Source: JANMEB01 sp041745295 (GTDB lineage Bacteria > Planctomycetota > Planctomycetia > Pirellulales > Pirellulaceae). Taken from it: a DNA stretch of 64,000 nucleotides. Below the pieces are notes generated by a model. That model was not told the DNA's origin, made no database searches, and saw only the letters and a list, made by a program, of their open reading frames with translations. Below are positions 35,137 through 43,965 of this stretch, piece after piece; within the stretch, counting starts at the first letter, position 1; each line of letters opens with the position of its first letter. The stretch spans positions 1-64,000 of the forward strand of contig JBGTJE010000080.1 in assembly GCA_041745295.1 (NCBI GenBank), read 5' to 3'. Position numbers and translations under genes: made by a program.

Positions 35137-36366
35137 ATGACCGAATCCGCGACCCCAGCCCAAGTGCGAATCTATGATCGGCCGTTCGTTCTGGCATATG
35201 TGTCCAATCTGTTCATGATGACGGCGATCAGTTTGCTTTTTCGCTATGCAGATTTCGTGCGACTGGCGGGTGGGGACGAATGGAATTTGGGGATGATTGT
35301 CGGCTTCGGAGCACTCGGAGCGATGGTCTTTCGGTTTGTCCAAGGAGTCGCCATCGATCGATTCGGGCCGATGGCAATCTGGTTGACATCGATTTGCCTC
35401 GTGACGCTGAGCTTGCTCTGGCATTTACGAATCGACACGATCGCGGGTTGGGAAGTCTTTTTCGCTCGGACGCTTTTGGCCACGGGTACCGCCGGTGTAT
35501 TTGGGGCCTGGATGTCGTTTATCTCGTTGCGAGTTCCGGAGGGCCGAGTCGCGGAAGCCATCGGTGTTGTGGGATCTTCCGGATTTGCCGGAATGGCGAT
35601 TGGTCCGTGGATTGGCGATTGGATCTTTTCCGGTGGGTCGCTCTCGTGGATCCAAGTTCATCGAATGCTGTGGGTTGCGATTGGGCTACAGTTTGGGGCG
35701 CTGGCGCTTGCGATTTGGGCCTGCCGAGCCAACGGCAACGTTCGCCGTCCGCCCGCCGAAGCCAATCCGCCGTTCTGGACGTTAGTGCGCCTGCGACACC
35801 CATGGTTGCTCTTTGCTGTGACGATTTGCCTTGGCCTTAACGTCAGCCTTCCGGCCAACTTCGTTCGACCGTTCGCGCACACGCTCAACGTCGAAGAGAT
35901 CAAATGGTATTTCTTAACCTATAATTTTGTCGCGTTTTCATTTCGGCTGGTGCTGCGGCGGACATTTCATCTCTTCGGTCTGCACAATATGATCGTGCTC
36001 GGTCTGCTGACGATGATCGTTAGCTTTTTCTTGTATTTTCCAGTAGCGGGTGAACGAGGCCTCATGTTGCCCGCAGCCGTAGCGGGCCTCGGGCATGCGG
36101 TTCTTTATCCCGCAGTAATCGCCAGCGGAACGAAGCTTTATCCTGCCAGCTTGCGCGGTGCGGCGACTAATCTGATGCTTGCCGCCTACGATGCGGGCGT
36201 CTTGATCGGCTCACCGTTGGTCGGATGGTTGCTGGCCCAAGCTCGCCAAGCTCAGTGGCCGGAGTATCCAACGATGTTTACCTGCGTGGCGTTATTGAAC
36301 GTCGTCGTAGTGGCTTGTTTCTGGTGGGTCCACGGCCGCGCTGGGCCGGAGGAAGACCAACTCTGA
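35137..36366 (+). CDS. MFS transporter
   Basis: Inner membrane transporter of 409 residues with about 12 hydrophobic segments. The loop between segments 2 and 3 reads FRFVQGVAIDRFGPMAIWL, a variant of the MFS GxxxDRxGRR motif. The halves are joined by a loop near residues 195-215. The frame is open 48 bases upstream into the dehydratase gene, but the ATG at 35137 fits a short polar N-terminus before the first span. It follows the dehydratase by 34 bases and may export or import a related amino acid; that is inference only. Confidence 0.85.
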   Translation: MTESATPAQVRIYDRPFVLAYVSNLFMMTAISLLFRYADFVRLAGGDEWNLGMIVGFGALGAMVFRFVQGVAIDRFGPMAIWLTSICLVTLSLLWHLRIDTIAGWEVFFARTLLATGTAGVFGAWMSFISLRVPEGRVAEAIGVVGSSGFAGMAIGPWIGDWIFSGGSLSWIQVHRMLWVAIGLQFGALALAIWACRANGNVRRPPAEANPPFWTLVRLRHPWLLFAVTICLGLNVSLPANFVRPFAHTLNVEEIKWYFLTYNFVAFSFRLVLRRTFHLFGLHNMIVLGLLTMIVSFFLYFPVAGERGLMLPAAVAGLGHAVLYPAVIASGTKLYPASLRGAATNLMLAAYDAGVLIGSPLVGWLLAQARQAQWPEYPTMFTCVALLNVVVVACFWWVHGRAGPEEDQL

Positions 36367-36694
36367 AGTTTGGCGACGCGAGTTTTGACGTGGCGATTTC
36401 CTAGGTCCGGAGGACCGATACATTCACTGCCGGAGGCCGTAAGGCCCCGGAGAGGGTGGACAATATTTCTATTTAGGCCCGGAGGGCCGACACATCGCCT
36501 TTGTATCGGCCCTCCAGGCCTTTGACCATGGCGACAATAGCTTACCGGCGGTTAACACCGCCGGCAAAGGTTGTGTCGGCCCTTCGGGCCTAAGAATGCG
36601 CAACATCAAAACTTGCGCGTCAGGTTTCAATTGCCACGAAATGTGCATGTGCTCGGGAAACGCACAATGATCATTCGAAATGGTGAACGGCAAA
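36367..36694. repeat. cluster of short GC-rich palindromes
   Basis: Convergent spacer between the MFS gene and the epimerase. It carries at least five short hairpins: GGTCCGGAGGACC near 36405, GGCCGTAAGGCC near 36437, GGCCCGGAGGGCC near 36478, GGCGGTTAACACCGCC near 36545, and GGCCCTTCGGGCC near 36580. A further word at 36619-36650 matches the outer arm of the nested repeat at 9537-9569. No gene seen. Some of the hairpins may act as terminators in both directions. Confidence 0.6.
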
Positions 36695-37648
36695 TTACGA
36701 TGCCGACACCGAGAGCGCCGAACGATAATATTCGATACTCTGCGCCAAACCCGTTTCGAAATTGACGAGAGGCTCATATCCCAAGTGCCTAGTCGCTTGG
36801 CTAATGTCGGCCATGCTGTGGCGGACTTCGCCCACGCGCGCGGGTTCGTGAATCGGCTCGAGGTCAATGTGGAGTAAACGCCGCAATGCATCCAGCAATT
36901 GCAATAGGCTGGTCGAACGGCCGTTGGCCAGATTCAAGCTTCGACCGGCCACGCCAGCGGCATCCGCCGCAAGCAAATTGCCGTGGACGACGTTGCGTAC
37001 AAAGGTGAAGTCGCGCGATTGTAGCCCGTCGCCGTACACCACCGGCCGTCGTCCAGAAAGCAAGCGCGTGATGAACAGCGGAATCACCGCCGAGTACGGA
37101 CTATCGGGGTCTTGGCGCGGCCCGAAGACGTTGAAATAGCGAAGACATACGGTTTCCAGGCCAAAGCTTTGGTAGTACGCCTGGCAATAGTATTCGCCCG
37201 CCAATTTCGCAACGGCATAGGGTGACATCGGTCCGGGCAAATCGATTTCGCGGTTGGTGGCGTGCGTTTGGTTGCCGTACAAGCTGCTTGAGGCAGCGTA
37301 CACGACGCGCCGCACTCCGGCTTGGCGGGCTTGATCCAAAACATTGAGCGTACCGCTGGCACAGGCGGCATGGACGTCCTTTGGCCGTTCGAGGCTCAGG
37401 GGGACCGATGCCAAGGCAGCTTGGTGAAATACGACGTCGACGCCGATCATCGAAGATCGCAGCAGCGGAACATCGAGGATATCTCCCTCGATAAATTCGA
37501 TTTGATGGGAAACTTGCGACAAGTTATCGAGTCGGCCGGTGACCAAATTATCGACGACCCGGACGTGGTCCCCGCGCTCGACGAGGGCTTCCACTAAGTG
37601 CGATCCGATGAATCCCGCACCCCCCGTAACTAGAATCGTTTTGGACAA
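36695..37648 (-). CDS. NAD-dependent sugar-nucleotide epimerase/dehydratase
   Basis: Cytoplasmic short-chain dehydrogenase-type enzyme of 317 residues, close to UDP-glucose or UDP-N-acetylglucosamine 4-epimerases. NAD loop: VTGGAGFIGSHLVEALVERG (residues 6-25). Catalytic Ser/Thr region YAASSSLYG and the YxxxK pair in SPYAVAKLAGEYY. Substrate-side text: LRYFNVFGPRQDPDSPYSAV. It should supply an activated sugar for surface polysaccharide. Start is TTG at 37648, since the NAD loop begins six residues later and no ATG precedes it in frame. No glycosyltransferase lies next to it. Confidence 0.9.
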   Translation of the reverse strand: MSKTILVTGGAGFIGSHLVEALVERGDHVRVVDNLVTGRLDNLSQVSHQIEFIEGDILDVPLLRSSMIGVDVVFHQAALASVPLSLERPKDVHAACASGTLNVLDQARQAGVRRVVYAASSSLYGNQTHATNREIDLPGPMSPYAVAKLAGEYYCQAYYQSFGLETVCLRYFNVFGPRQDPDSPYSAVIPLFITRLLSGRRPVVYGDGLQSRDFTFVRNVVHGNLLAADAAGVAGRSLNLANGRSTSLLQLLDALRRLLHIDLEPIHEPARVGEVRHSMADISQATRHLGYEPLVNFETGLAQSIEYYRSALSVSAS

Positions 37649-37969
37649 GCGAAATTCCCGTGAGCAAAAAAAGCGCCGAGGAAAAGCCTATCGGGCCGAT
37701 CGGCAACTGCCCCGATCTGAGAAATATACGCCCGTCGGATGAAAAGACGAATGCAGGCGAGAAAGCGTTCGGAACAAAACCGCGATTTCGGGTACGGAGT
37801 CGGTTTGTTCCGAATTTGCTACGGCGGATCATTTTGCCGGTCGACCGTAGCCCTCTCGCTCCGCGAGAGGAAAGCGGCAACAAATTTAGGGCGAAACCGC
37901 TCGGCGGGGCGGCTTTCATCACGCGGTGCGTGATGGCTACGATAAAACTGACGCACTATCAGGTCGCGT
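37649..37969. other. intergenic region with two hairpins
   Basis: No gene seen between two minus-strand genes. Two short hairpins occur: CTCTCGCTCCGCGAGAG near 37853 and ATCACGCGGTGCGTGAT near 37919. Either could end the transcript of the DUF2807 gene, though neither is followed by a clean T run on the minus strand. Confidence 0.45.
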
Positions 37970-38656
37970 TTATTCGTCGACTTTAATCCGTCCGGCACCG
38001 CTCACGTTCTTAGTAACTTTGGGAGGTTTTCCCAAACAATTCACTTTCGCGGCACCTGAAATCGTGGCATCCAACGTTTCGCTGGCGTAGATGTTTGCAT
38101 TTGCGGCTCCAGAGATGGAAATCTTGACCGATTTTGCCAGGAGCGCATTGGTATCGATCTTTGCGGCGCCAGAAACCTCTATTTTAACGCTGCCGGCAGT
38201 TCCGTCTGCTACGATCTCGCCCGCGCCATCCACGATGAGGTGCAGGTCGTCAAGCTTGGCGGAACGAATGTAGAGTCTTGCCGCGCCGCCAATTTCCGCT
38301 GCCTTCAGTTTGGTGGCGACAACGTCAAATGTCAGTTTGGTAACGGGATTGATATTCTCGCGCAACGAAATCTTCAAGACACCGTCGACAACTTGAGTTT
38401 CGACGAATTCAAGCAGGTTATCGTCGCCGGTGACTTGGAGCGCAGGCTTAGTTCCGAATTCGACGTTCACGGTCCCAATCCCGTCGACTTCGATTCGGTC
38501 AAATTCGCTGATCTCACGCGTCTCGGACTGCGTGACGCCCGACCCGCGAATCCCCTGCAACGAAATATCGCAGCCGGTCCATAAAAGCGCGAGTGGTGCG
38601 AGGCAAAAGCAAATCACGTGAATCTGCTCGCTGGTACGGCAACGGAAAGTAGTCAT
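37970..38656 (-). CDS. DUF2807 (putative auto-transporter adhesin head GIN) lipoprotein
   Basis: Exported protein of 228 residues. The start at 38656 gives a basic, hydrophobic N-terminus ending in LLWTGC, a fair but imperfect lipoprotein signal; a GTG seven codons upstream is an alternative. The mature part is a right-handed beta-helix of the DUF2807 type: repeated ISGAA and VSGAA turns (LKAAEIGGAARLYI, VKIEVSGAAKIDT, VKISISGAANANI). The role of the family is not settled. It lies 66 bases after the TM2 gene on the same strand and may be co-transcribed. Confidence 0.85.
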   Translation of the reverse strand: MTTFRCRTSEQIHVICFCLAPLALLWTGCDISLQGIRGSGVTQSETREISEFDRIEVDGIGTVNVEFGTKPALQVTGDDNLLEFVETQVVDGVLKISLRENINPVTKLTFDVVATKLKAAEIGGAARLYIRSAKLDDLHLIVDGAGEIVADGTAGSVKIEVSGAAKIDTNALLAKSVKISISGAANANIYASETLDATISGAAKVNCLGKPPKVTKNVSGAGRIKVDE

Positions 38657-38722
38657 CGGAGTTCTGCCGCTGTTCACGGCATCCCTGAAAAGAGAATGTG
38701 GACGGCAATGCGGACCGGACGC

Positions 38723-39208
38723 TCAATAGCCCGATCGAAACAAGCGATTCGAGTAATCGAGTTGGCTATTCAAGGTAAATATATCGTAGATCCATCCCAC
38801 CAAAAACAAACCACCCGTTAAAAGATAGACGATCCCGGAGATGATCTTGCCTTGATAGAAGCGATGCAATCCAAACACGCCGCCCAGCACTAACAAAACC
38901 CAAGCCAGGCCGTAGTCCTGGCTACCCGAGATATATCGATAATCGGCCGAGCGGTCCATGGACGGAAGCAGGAACGCATCGATAATCCAGCCGACGCCGA
39001 GCAAACCAAAAGTACAAAACCAAAGCAATCCGGTAAACGGTTTTCCGTAATAGAATCGATGTGCCCCTGTAAATCCGATCAGCCAAAGCAAGTAGCCCAC
39101 GGTAAGGCTATGGCTATCGTTTTCCCACATGACCGCTTTGGGCAGCTGTAGTTTCGGCGGAATCATCTGAGCTTTGATTGTCAGCGGTGCGAACGTGGCG
39201 GCAGACAT
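38723..39208 (-). CDS. tandem TM2-domain membrane protein
   Basis: Inner membrane protein of 161 residues with two TM2 domains, each made of two short spans around a polar turn. First copy: LLWLIGFTGAHRFYYGKPF, then FGLLGVGWIIDAFLL. Second copy: VLLVLGGVFGLHRFYQGKI, then TGGLFLVGWIYDIFTL. The first of each pair carries the diagnostic G.HRFY.G. The start at 39208 is set by an AAAGGGGAG just before it; the frame is open 120 bases more without a better site. The function of TM2 proteins in bacteria is not known. Confidence 0.85.
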   Translation of the reverse strand: MSAATFAPLTIKAQMIPPKLQLPKAVMWENDSHSLTVGYLLWLIGFTGAHRFYYGKPFTGLLWFCTFGLLGVGWIIDAFLLPSMDRSADYRYISGSQDYGLAWVLLVLGGVFGLHRFYQGKIISGIVYLLTGGLFLVGWIYDIFTLNSQLDYSNRLFRSGY

Positions 39209-39409
39209 CGAACTCCCCTTTCCTGTCAGGAACAATCGGAAATTCGTCGACGACAACGAGATCTTGGCAGGCATTTCCGCCGCTTGCGCAAAAAGTTCAA
39301 AGCAGCACATTCGCCGCCGAATTTTCACTAAAGTTGTTTGCCAAAGAGGTTCGTCAGCACTACACTCATCGACAATTCAAATGCAGTTGTTTTACTTAAG
39401 GGAGCACCC

Positions 39410-40300
39410 ATGTCGAGCTGCAAATCCGTCCCGAATTTGGCTTGCCGAGTTGCGATAGTGTTGATTGTCAGCGTCTTGGCGGGAAGCATTAATTGCGCTC
39501 AGGATGAAACGAAGAAGGAGTTTGATCCGGCCCAGCTTCGTGGACAATGGAAATACGTCGACGGAAAACGCGCTGGAGAACAAGCCAGCGACGAAAACCT
39601 GGCAGATCATGTCGTCATCGAAGACAAGCAACTGAAGATCGTCGGAGAGACTGAAACGTTTGTCATCTCGTACCAACTAAACACCAAGAAAAATCCAGTT
39701 GAAATCGATTTGCAAATCGTCGCTGGTCCAGTGCCGGAAGGAAAGGCAATCGGCATTATCAAAATGTCCGGCGACAAGTTTACTTTGTGCTACGATCCCA
39801 CCGGCGCCAAACGCCCCGACAAATTTGAGTCCGCCGCGACCAATGGCTGGCATCTATTTGAACTGGCGAAAAAGGAGTTTGATATCGAGCAGTTGGTTGG
39901 AAAATGGAAATATGAATCCGGCGAGCGGGCAGGTGAAATAATTGAGGCCGAGCGATTGCAGTCGGTGGTGACAATTAGTAAAGATAAATTCAACGTCCCG
40001 GCCGGTCCCGATGCCGAGTTCGTGATGGCGTATCAACTCGATGCCCAAAAAAGCCCGGTCACGATCGATCTGTCGATCGAATCGGGACCGGCACCCGAAG
40101 GGAAAGCCTTGGGAATCCTCAAGATCGCCGACGGAAAGCTCTGGCTTTGTTACGACTCGACCGGAGCAAAACGTCCGGCGGACTTCAATACGACGGCCGA
40201 GGATGGATTCTTTCTGTTTGAATTGAGCAAACAGGAAAAAGATCCAGAGAAGAAAGACGAAACCAAGAAAAGTGAACCGACTCCTGCGAACAAGAAATAG
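39410..40300 (+). CDS. exported protein with two TIGR03067-type domains
   Basis: Protein of 296 residues. ATG 39410 follows AAGGGAG and begins a signal peptide (CRVAIVLIVSVLAGSINCA) with a possible lipobox Cys. Two copies of a domain of about 115 residues follow. Copy 1 begins LRGQWKYVDGKRAGEQ and copy 2 begins LVGKWKYESGERAGEI. Both contain PEGKA.GI and LCYD.TGAKRP, and both end in an HLFEL or FLFEL strand. This pattern is that of TIGR03067, a domain described from planctomycetes. A Lys/Glu-rich tail closes the protein. The function is unknown. It is followed 11 bases later by the hydrolase gene. Confidence 0.82.
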   Translation: MSSCKSVPNLACRVAIVLIVSVLAGSINCAQDETKKEFDPAQLRGQWKYVDGKRAGEQASDENLADHVVIEDKQLKIVGETETFVISYQLNTKKNPVEIDLQIVAGPVPEGKAIGIIKMSGDKFTLCYDPTGAKRPDKFESAATNGWHLFELAKKEFDIEQLVGKWKYESGERAGEIIEAERLQSVVTISKDKFNVPAGPDAEFVMAYQLDAQKSPVTIDLSIESGPAPEGKALGILKIADGKLWLCYDSTGAKRPADFNTTAEDGFFLFELSKQEKDPEKKDETKKSEPTPANKK

Positions 40301-40311
40301 GTGAGGCTGAA

Positions 40312-42135
40312 ATGGCGTTAGTCAAATGCCGCGCCCGGGCTGTGCGTGCGGTTTTCGCTCGTCTTGCCGCAATCGCGTCGGTTGCGGCAATATCCTGCGC
40401 CACGGTGGCACTTCCCGCGCAATCGTTCGAATCGCGTTATGTGACCATGGATGATGGCGTGCGGTTGGCCATCGACGTGCATTTTCCGAAAAACCATGCG
40501 GCGGTGGATCGCCGACCGGCGCTGCTCGAACTGACGCGTTACTGGCGGGCGGCGATCGATCCTAAAACGGGCAAGTCCATGGGCGGCACCGAAGGTCTCA
40601 ATCGTATCGACCGGGGATTCCTGGAAAACGGATACATCATCATCAAAGTCGACGTGCGCGGAACGGGAGCTTCGTTTGGCCATCGAATGGAAGAGTATGG
40701 ACCACGCGAAGTCCGCGATGGGTACGCGATCGTCGACTGGGTCGCTTCCCAGAGTTGGTGCGATGCGAATGTGGGTGCTTACGGGATCTCGTATTCCGGA
40801 ACCACCGCGGAGTTGATTTGCAGCTCGAAGCATCCCGCGCTCAAAGCGGTGATTCCCGGATGGTCGGACTTTGATTTATTCGAGAGTCCCGGCAGACCCT
40901 ATGGCTTGTGTCCCTATTCACTGATGGGGCAATGGGGCCAGATGGTTGGTTGGATGGACGAAAATAACGTGGAAAAAATGAGAGGTTCGGTTCGACCGGT
41001 CGATCCGAGCCTGTTGAGTGCGGCGATCAAGGACCACGAAGTCAACCCCGATGTCGCGGAACTCGAAGCACAGGCCGAGTTTCGCGACGTCGGCTATCTC
41101 GGCGGGCGACCAATGGCGGAATGCACGAGCGTTTTTTGGAAGCAGGATATCGAGGCCTCGAACGTGCCAATGCTGGTCCTGGCAAGTTGGTTGGATGCCG
41201 GGACCGCGGATGGGGCGTTATTGCGGTTTCAACATTATCGGAATCCACAATACCTAATTATCTTGGCGTCGTCCCACGGGGGAATGACTCACGCCAGCCC
41301 TTATGCGGTAAGCGATACTCCGCTCGAACCGGTCCCTTCGGGCCCAGAGCAATTCGCGCTTTGGTTGGCTTTTATGAACCATTTCTTAAAACACGAGGAA
41401 AACGAGGTCTCGTCCTGGCCGAAAGTGCGGTACTTCAACATGGGCGAAGAAATAATGCTGCAGAGCGAGAGCTGGCCACCTCCCGGCACGCAACCGCAAT
41501 TGTTCTATTTCGGCCCGGAAAATTCGCTGCAAGAGCAAACACCAGATCAAGTCGAAGAGGCCGACAAGTACCAAGTCGATTTCGACGTGAATACGGGCAC
41601 GTCCAATCGTTGGATGACCCAAATGGGGATGCCCGTACTCAACCTTGACCGGCGCGAAGCAATGGATGCGAGAATGCTTTGTTACACGTCAAAACCGCTG
41701 GAAAAAGACCTGCAGATCACGGGAACGCCCGAAGTGCATCTTTGGCTTCGATCGACGAAATCCGAGGGCGCGGTGCTCGCCTATTTGGAAGATGTCGCAC
41801 CGGATGGCCAATCGCGATATATCTCCGAGGGTGGATTGCGATTCCTGCACCGCAAGGTTTCCGCGAATGTCGCTCTCCCCAAGACTGTTCTGCCGCACTC
41901 ATTCGCCCAGGCCGACGCGCAAGTGTTTGTCGCAGGGGTCGATACCGAAGTCTTGTTCAAGATGTGGCCGACGTCGGTGCGAATCGAAGCCGGGCACCGC
42001 GTGCGAGTTGCAATCGCCGGGGCGGACCAAACGACGTTTACGCAATTGCCGTCCGGGGGCGATGTCGAGTTAACGATATCGCGCAACAGTAAGCACGCAT
42101 CGCACGTCGTCTTGCCGATCGTGGACCAACGCTAG
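40312..42135 (+). CDS. exported CocE/NonD-family (S15-like) hydrolase
   Basis: Protein of 607 residues with a signal peptide (AIASVAAISCATVALPAQS). The alpha/beta-hydrolase domain holds the nucleophile Ser in YGISYSGTTAEL (near residue 160), the usual start DGVRLAIDVHFP, and a probable catalytic His in LASSHGGMTHA. The C-terminal beta-sandwich, from about residue 375, is of the X-Pro dipeptidyl-peptidase C-domain type (GTPEVHLWLRSTKSEGAVLA, GHRVRVAIAGAD). Relatives are cocaine esterase, glutaryl-acylases and prolyl peptidases; the substrate here is not known. ATG 40312 follows the TIGR03067 gene so closely that they may share a transcript. Confidence 0.87.
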   Translation: MALVKCRARAVRAVFARLAAIASVAAISCATVALPAQSFESRYVTMDDGVRLAIDVHFPKNHAAVDRRPALLELTRYWRAAIDPKTGKSMGGTEGLNRIDRGFLENGYIIIKVDVRGTGASFGHRMEEYGPREVRDGYAIVDWVASQSWCDANVGAYGISYSGTTAELICSSKHPALKAVIPGWSDFDLFESPGRPYGLCPYSLMGQWGQMVGWMDENNVEKMRGSVRPVDPSLLSAAIKDHEVNPDVAELEAQAEFRDVGYLGGRPMAECTSVFWKQDIEASNVPMLVLASWLDAGTADGALLRFQHYRNPQYLIILASSHGGMTHASPYAVSDTPLEPVPSGPEQFALWLAFMNHFLKHEENEVSSWPKVRYFNMGEEIMLQSESWPPPGTQPQLFYFGPENSLQEQTPDQVEEADKYQVDFDVNTGTSNRWMTQMGMPVLNLDRREAMDARMLCYTSKPLEKDLQITGTPEVHLWLRSTKSEGAVLAYLEDVAPDGQSRYISEGGLRFLHRKVSANVALPKTVLPHSFAQADAQVFVAGVDTEVLFKMWPTSVRIEAGHRVRVAIAGADQTTFTQLPSGGDVELTISRNSKHASHVVLPIVDQR

Positions 42136-42173
42136 ATTGTATTTCTTCATTGGTTTAAGTCGAAGAATCTGCG

Positions 42174-42204
42174 TCATTCCGGGACTCAGCCCGGAATGAC
42201 GAAT
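42174..42204. repeat. ATTCCGGG hairpin
   Basis: GTCATTCCGGG and CCCGGAATGAC form an 11-bp stem around a short loop. The same core, in a less perfect form, lies near 3309-3334. It stands 40 bases after the hydrolase stop and may help end its transcript. Confidence 0.6.
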
Positions 42205-42304
42205 GACGTAGAAATCCATTCGAATAATCAATCGTACGCGAGTCTGGCGACTTCGGCTAACTCAGTCGCTGCATCCTAAAACGGAATTCATTTATCCTCG
42301 TTTC

Positions 42305-42405
42305 CTGACTCTGCCGGGGAACGCAATGTCTTCGAGGCTCTGCCTCGTCCTGGGCTGGCAGAGCCAGCAATGCAGTGGGTTCCCAGGCGGGAGCCTGGGA
42401 AACAG
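42305..42405. repeat. GTTCCCA-type dispersed palindrome, copy 3
   Basis: A variant about 100 bases long of the element at 6127 and 9371. It contains CTTCGAGGCTCTGCCTCG, a CTGGCAGAGCCAG hairpin, and the end GGGTTCCCAGGCGGGAGCC followed by TGGGAA. It lies in the convergent spacer between the hydrolase and coaB. Confidence 0.65.
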
Positions 42406-42430
42406 AACGAATTCCGTTTTACCCAACCGG

Positions 42431-43069
42431 CTAAAGTTGCTCGTTGAAAAGAAGCGTGAGTTCCAGATAGTCGAAAATGCTCGAAGCAACATCATCCTTG
42501 CATCCTTGCGCCATGACCGCATTGCCGTCCGGATCGATTACGTGCACGGTGATCGTCGCGGATTCGATCGCCGATACATCGTTCAAAACAATCAAATCGC
42601 AGTGTTTGCCCCGCAGTTTTTCTAGAGCATGCTGAAATCCGTTTTGAGTCTCCAAGGCAAATGCGACAGACCATTGTCCCAAGCGTTTGTTTTTTCCCAG
42701 CAGGGCAATGATGTCGGGCGTTTCAATCAATTCAAGAACCAGGGATTCGCCCGCCTTCGAGATTTTGTGGCGCTCTCGCGACTTTGGACCATAATCGCAA
42801 GGCGCAGCAGCTGCAATCACTCCGTCGCAATCGGGAAACAGTGCGAGACAAGTATTCAGCATCTCCTGCGTCGATTCGACGCGGATGACCTGAGCCGCTG
42901 CCGGGTACTCGATCGAAACGGGGCCGCTGACTACGACCACGTCATGGCGGCGGAGCAACGCTTGATTGGCGAGTGCAGCGCCCATTCTGCCGCTCGATCC
43001 GTTCGTCAAGAACCGAACCGGGTCCAAATACTCGCGCGTCGGTCCGGACGTTATCAGAATGCGTGCCAT
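42431..43069 (-). CDS. coaB: phosphopantothenate-cysteine ligase (stand-alone CoaB)
   Basis: Cytoplasmic coenzyme A pathway enzyme of 212 residues; it joins cysteine to 4'-phosphopantothenate. Only the synthetase half is present: ILITSGPTREYLDPVRFLTN at the start, then NGSSGRMGAALA, IAAAAPCDY, the Lys of HKISKAGESL, and DLIVLNDVS. In most bacteria this domain is fused behind the CoaC decarboxylase in one CoaBC chain; no CoaC domain lies here. It follows the HAD gene by 62 bases on the same strand and may share its transcript. Confidence 0.88.
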   Translation of the reverse strand: MARILITSGPTREYLDPVRFLTNGSSGRMGAALANQALLRRHDVVVVSGPVSIEYPAAAQVIRVESTQEMLNTCLALFPDCDGVIAAAAPCDYGPKSRERHKISKAGESLVLELIETPDIIALLGKNKRLGQWSVAFALETQNGFQHALEKLRGKHCDLIVLNDVSAIESATITVHVIDPDGNAVMAQGCKDDVASSIFDYLELTLLFNEQL

Positions 43070-43131
43070 CGAATTTCAAGCTCTGTCTCTAAACCCAAAT
43101 CATGCGAACGTACGGGGTGCGAACGGATCGC

Positions 43132-43827
43132 TCATGATAACAAGAGGTCCGGCAACTGCGTCAGACTGCCGATGCGAATCGTTCCGTCGGGCGAATGGAC
43201 AACGGGCTCCTTCTGCTGGCGATCCAAATGGATGGAGTGCCAACCGGAGTCGCGGGCGGGTTGCACATCGAATTCCCAATCGTCGCCGACCATCCATAAT
43301 TGATCGGGCGAATAGTCTAATCGATCGCGAATCACGTGAAAAAATTCGGCCGACGGTTTGCGCCAACCCAACTCTGCCGAAATGAAAACCCAGTTCAGTG
43401 CGGGCAACGCCGATAGGCCTTGGCAGATGGAATGGAGTCGCGCGTCAAAGTTTGAGGCAATTCCCAGCTCAAAGCCCGCTTGTTGGAGGCAGCCAATTGT
43501 TTCCTCGACGTCGGCAAACAAGCGCCAATGCGATGGGTTGGAGAAATAATCCCACAGCTCGTCAAACAGCCGTGGCCAATCCGGCAAATGACCAAAGATG
43601 CTTCGGACCACCGTCTTCCATCGCTCGATCTCGATCGTCGGACTTGTTCGCCCGATCACCTTAGGTCCCAAAACTTCGTCCAACGCTGCGCGAAGGGCTT
43701 GGTGAATTGTTTCCAAAGGTCGGCGATCACCGCGCCGTCGTCCGAATTCGTGGTAGACCGAAGCGGCGTCCGGCTCGGAATAAATCAGAGTTCCAAACGC
43801 ATCAAACAGGCAACAGCCGCGTCGCAT
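43132..43827 (-). CDS. HAD-family phosphatase-like hydrolase
   Basis: Cytoplasmic protein of 231 residues. Motif I, with the nucleophile, is LFDAFGTLIYS, where Phe-Asp-Ala-Phe-Gly-Thr replaces the usual DxDGT form; this Asp-x-Phe-Gly-Thr variant is that of the REG-2/haloacid dehalogenase branch. Motif II is LGIASNFDAR, motif III the Lys of GWRKPSAEFF, and motif IV MVGDDWEFDVQPARDSGW. A helical cap sits between I and II. It may be a phosphatase for a small metabolite, not determinable here. Confidence 0.85.
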   Translation of the reverse strand: MRRGCCLFDAFGTLIYSEPDAASVYHEFGRRRGDRRPLETIHQALRAALDEVLGPKVIGRTSPTIEIERWKTVVRSIFGHLPDWPRLFDELWDYFSNPSHWRLFADVEETIGCLQQAGFELGIASNFDARLHSICQGLSALPALNWVFISAELGWRKPSAEFFHVIRDRLDYSPDQLWMVGDDWEFDVQPARDSGWHSIHLDRQQKEPVVHSPDGTIRIGSLTQLPDLLLS

Positions 43828-43965
43828 AGTATCTATCGTCGCTTAGCTTGCCGCCAAAAATTAGCAAGGCACGCTTCGTGCAGCTGTAGCGGAACTCGCC
43901 AGAGTTTCGGTCCAAATTCTGGCGAATTCGGCTACGTCAAACGCAACAGTCTCGTAAAGCGAGCT

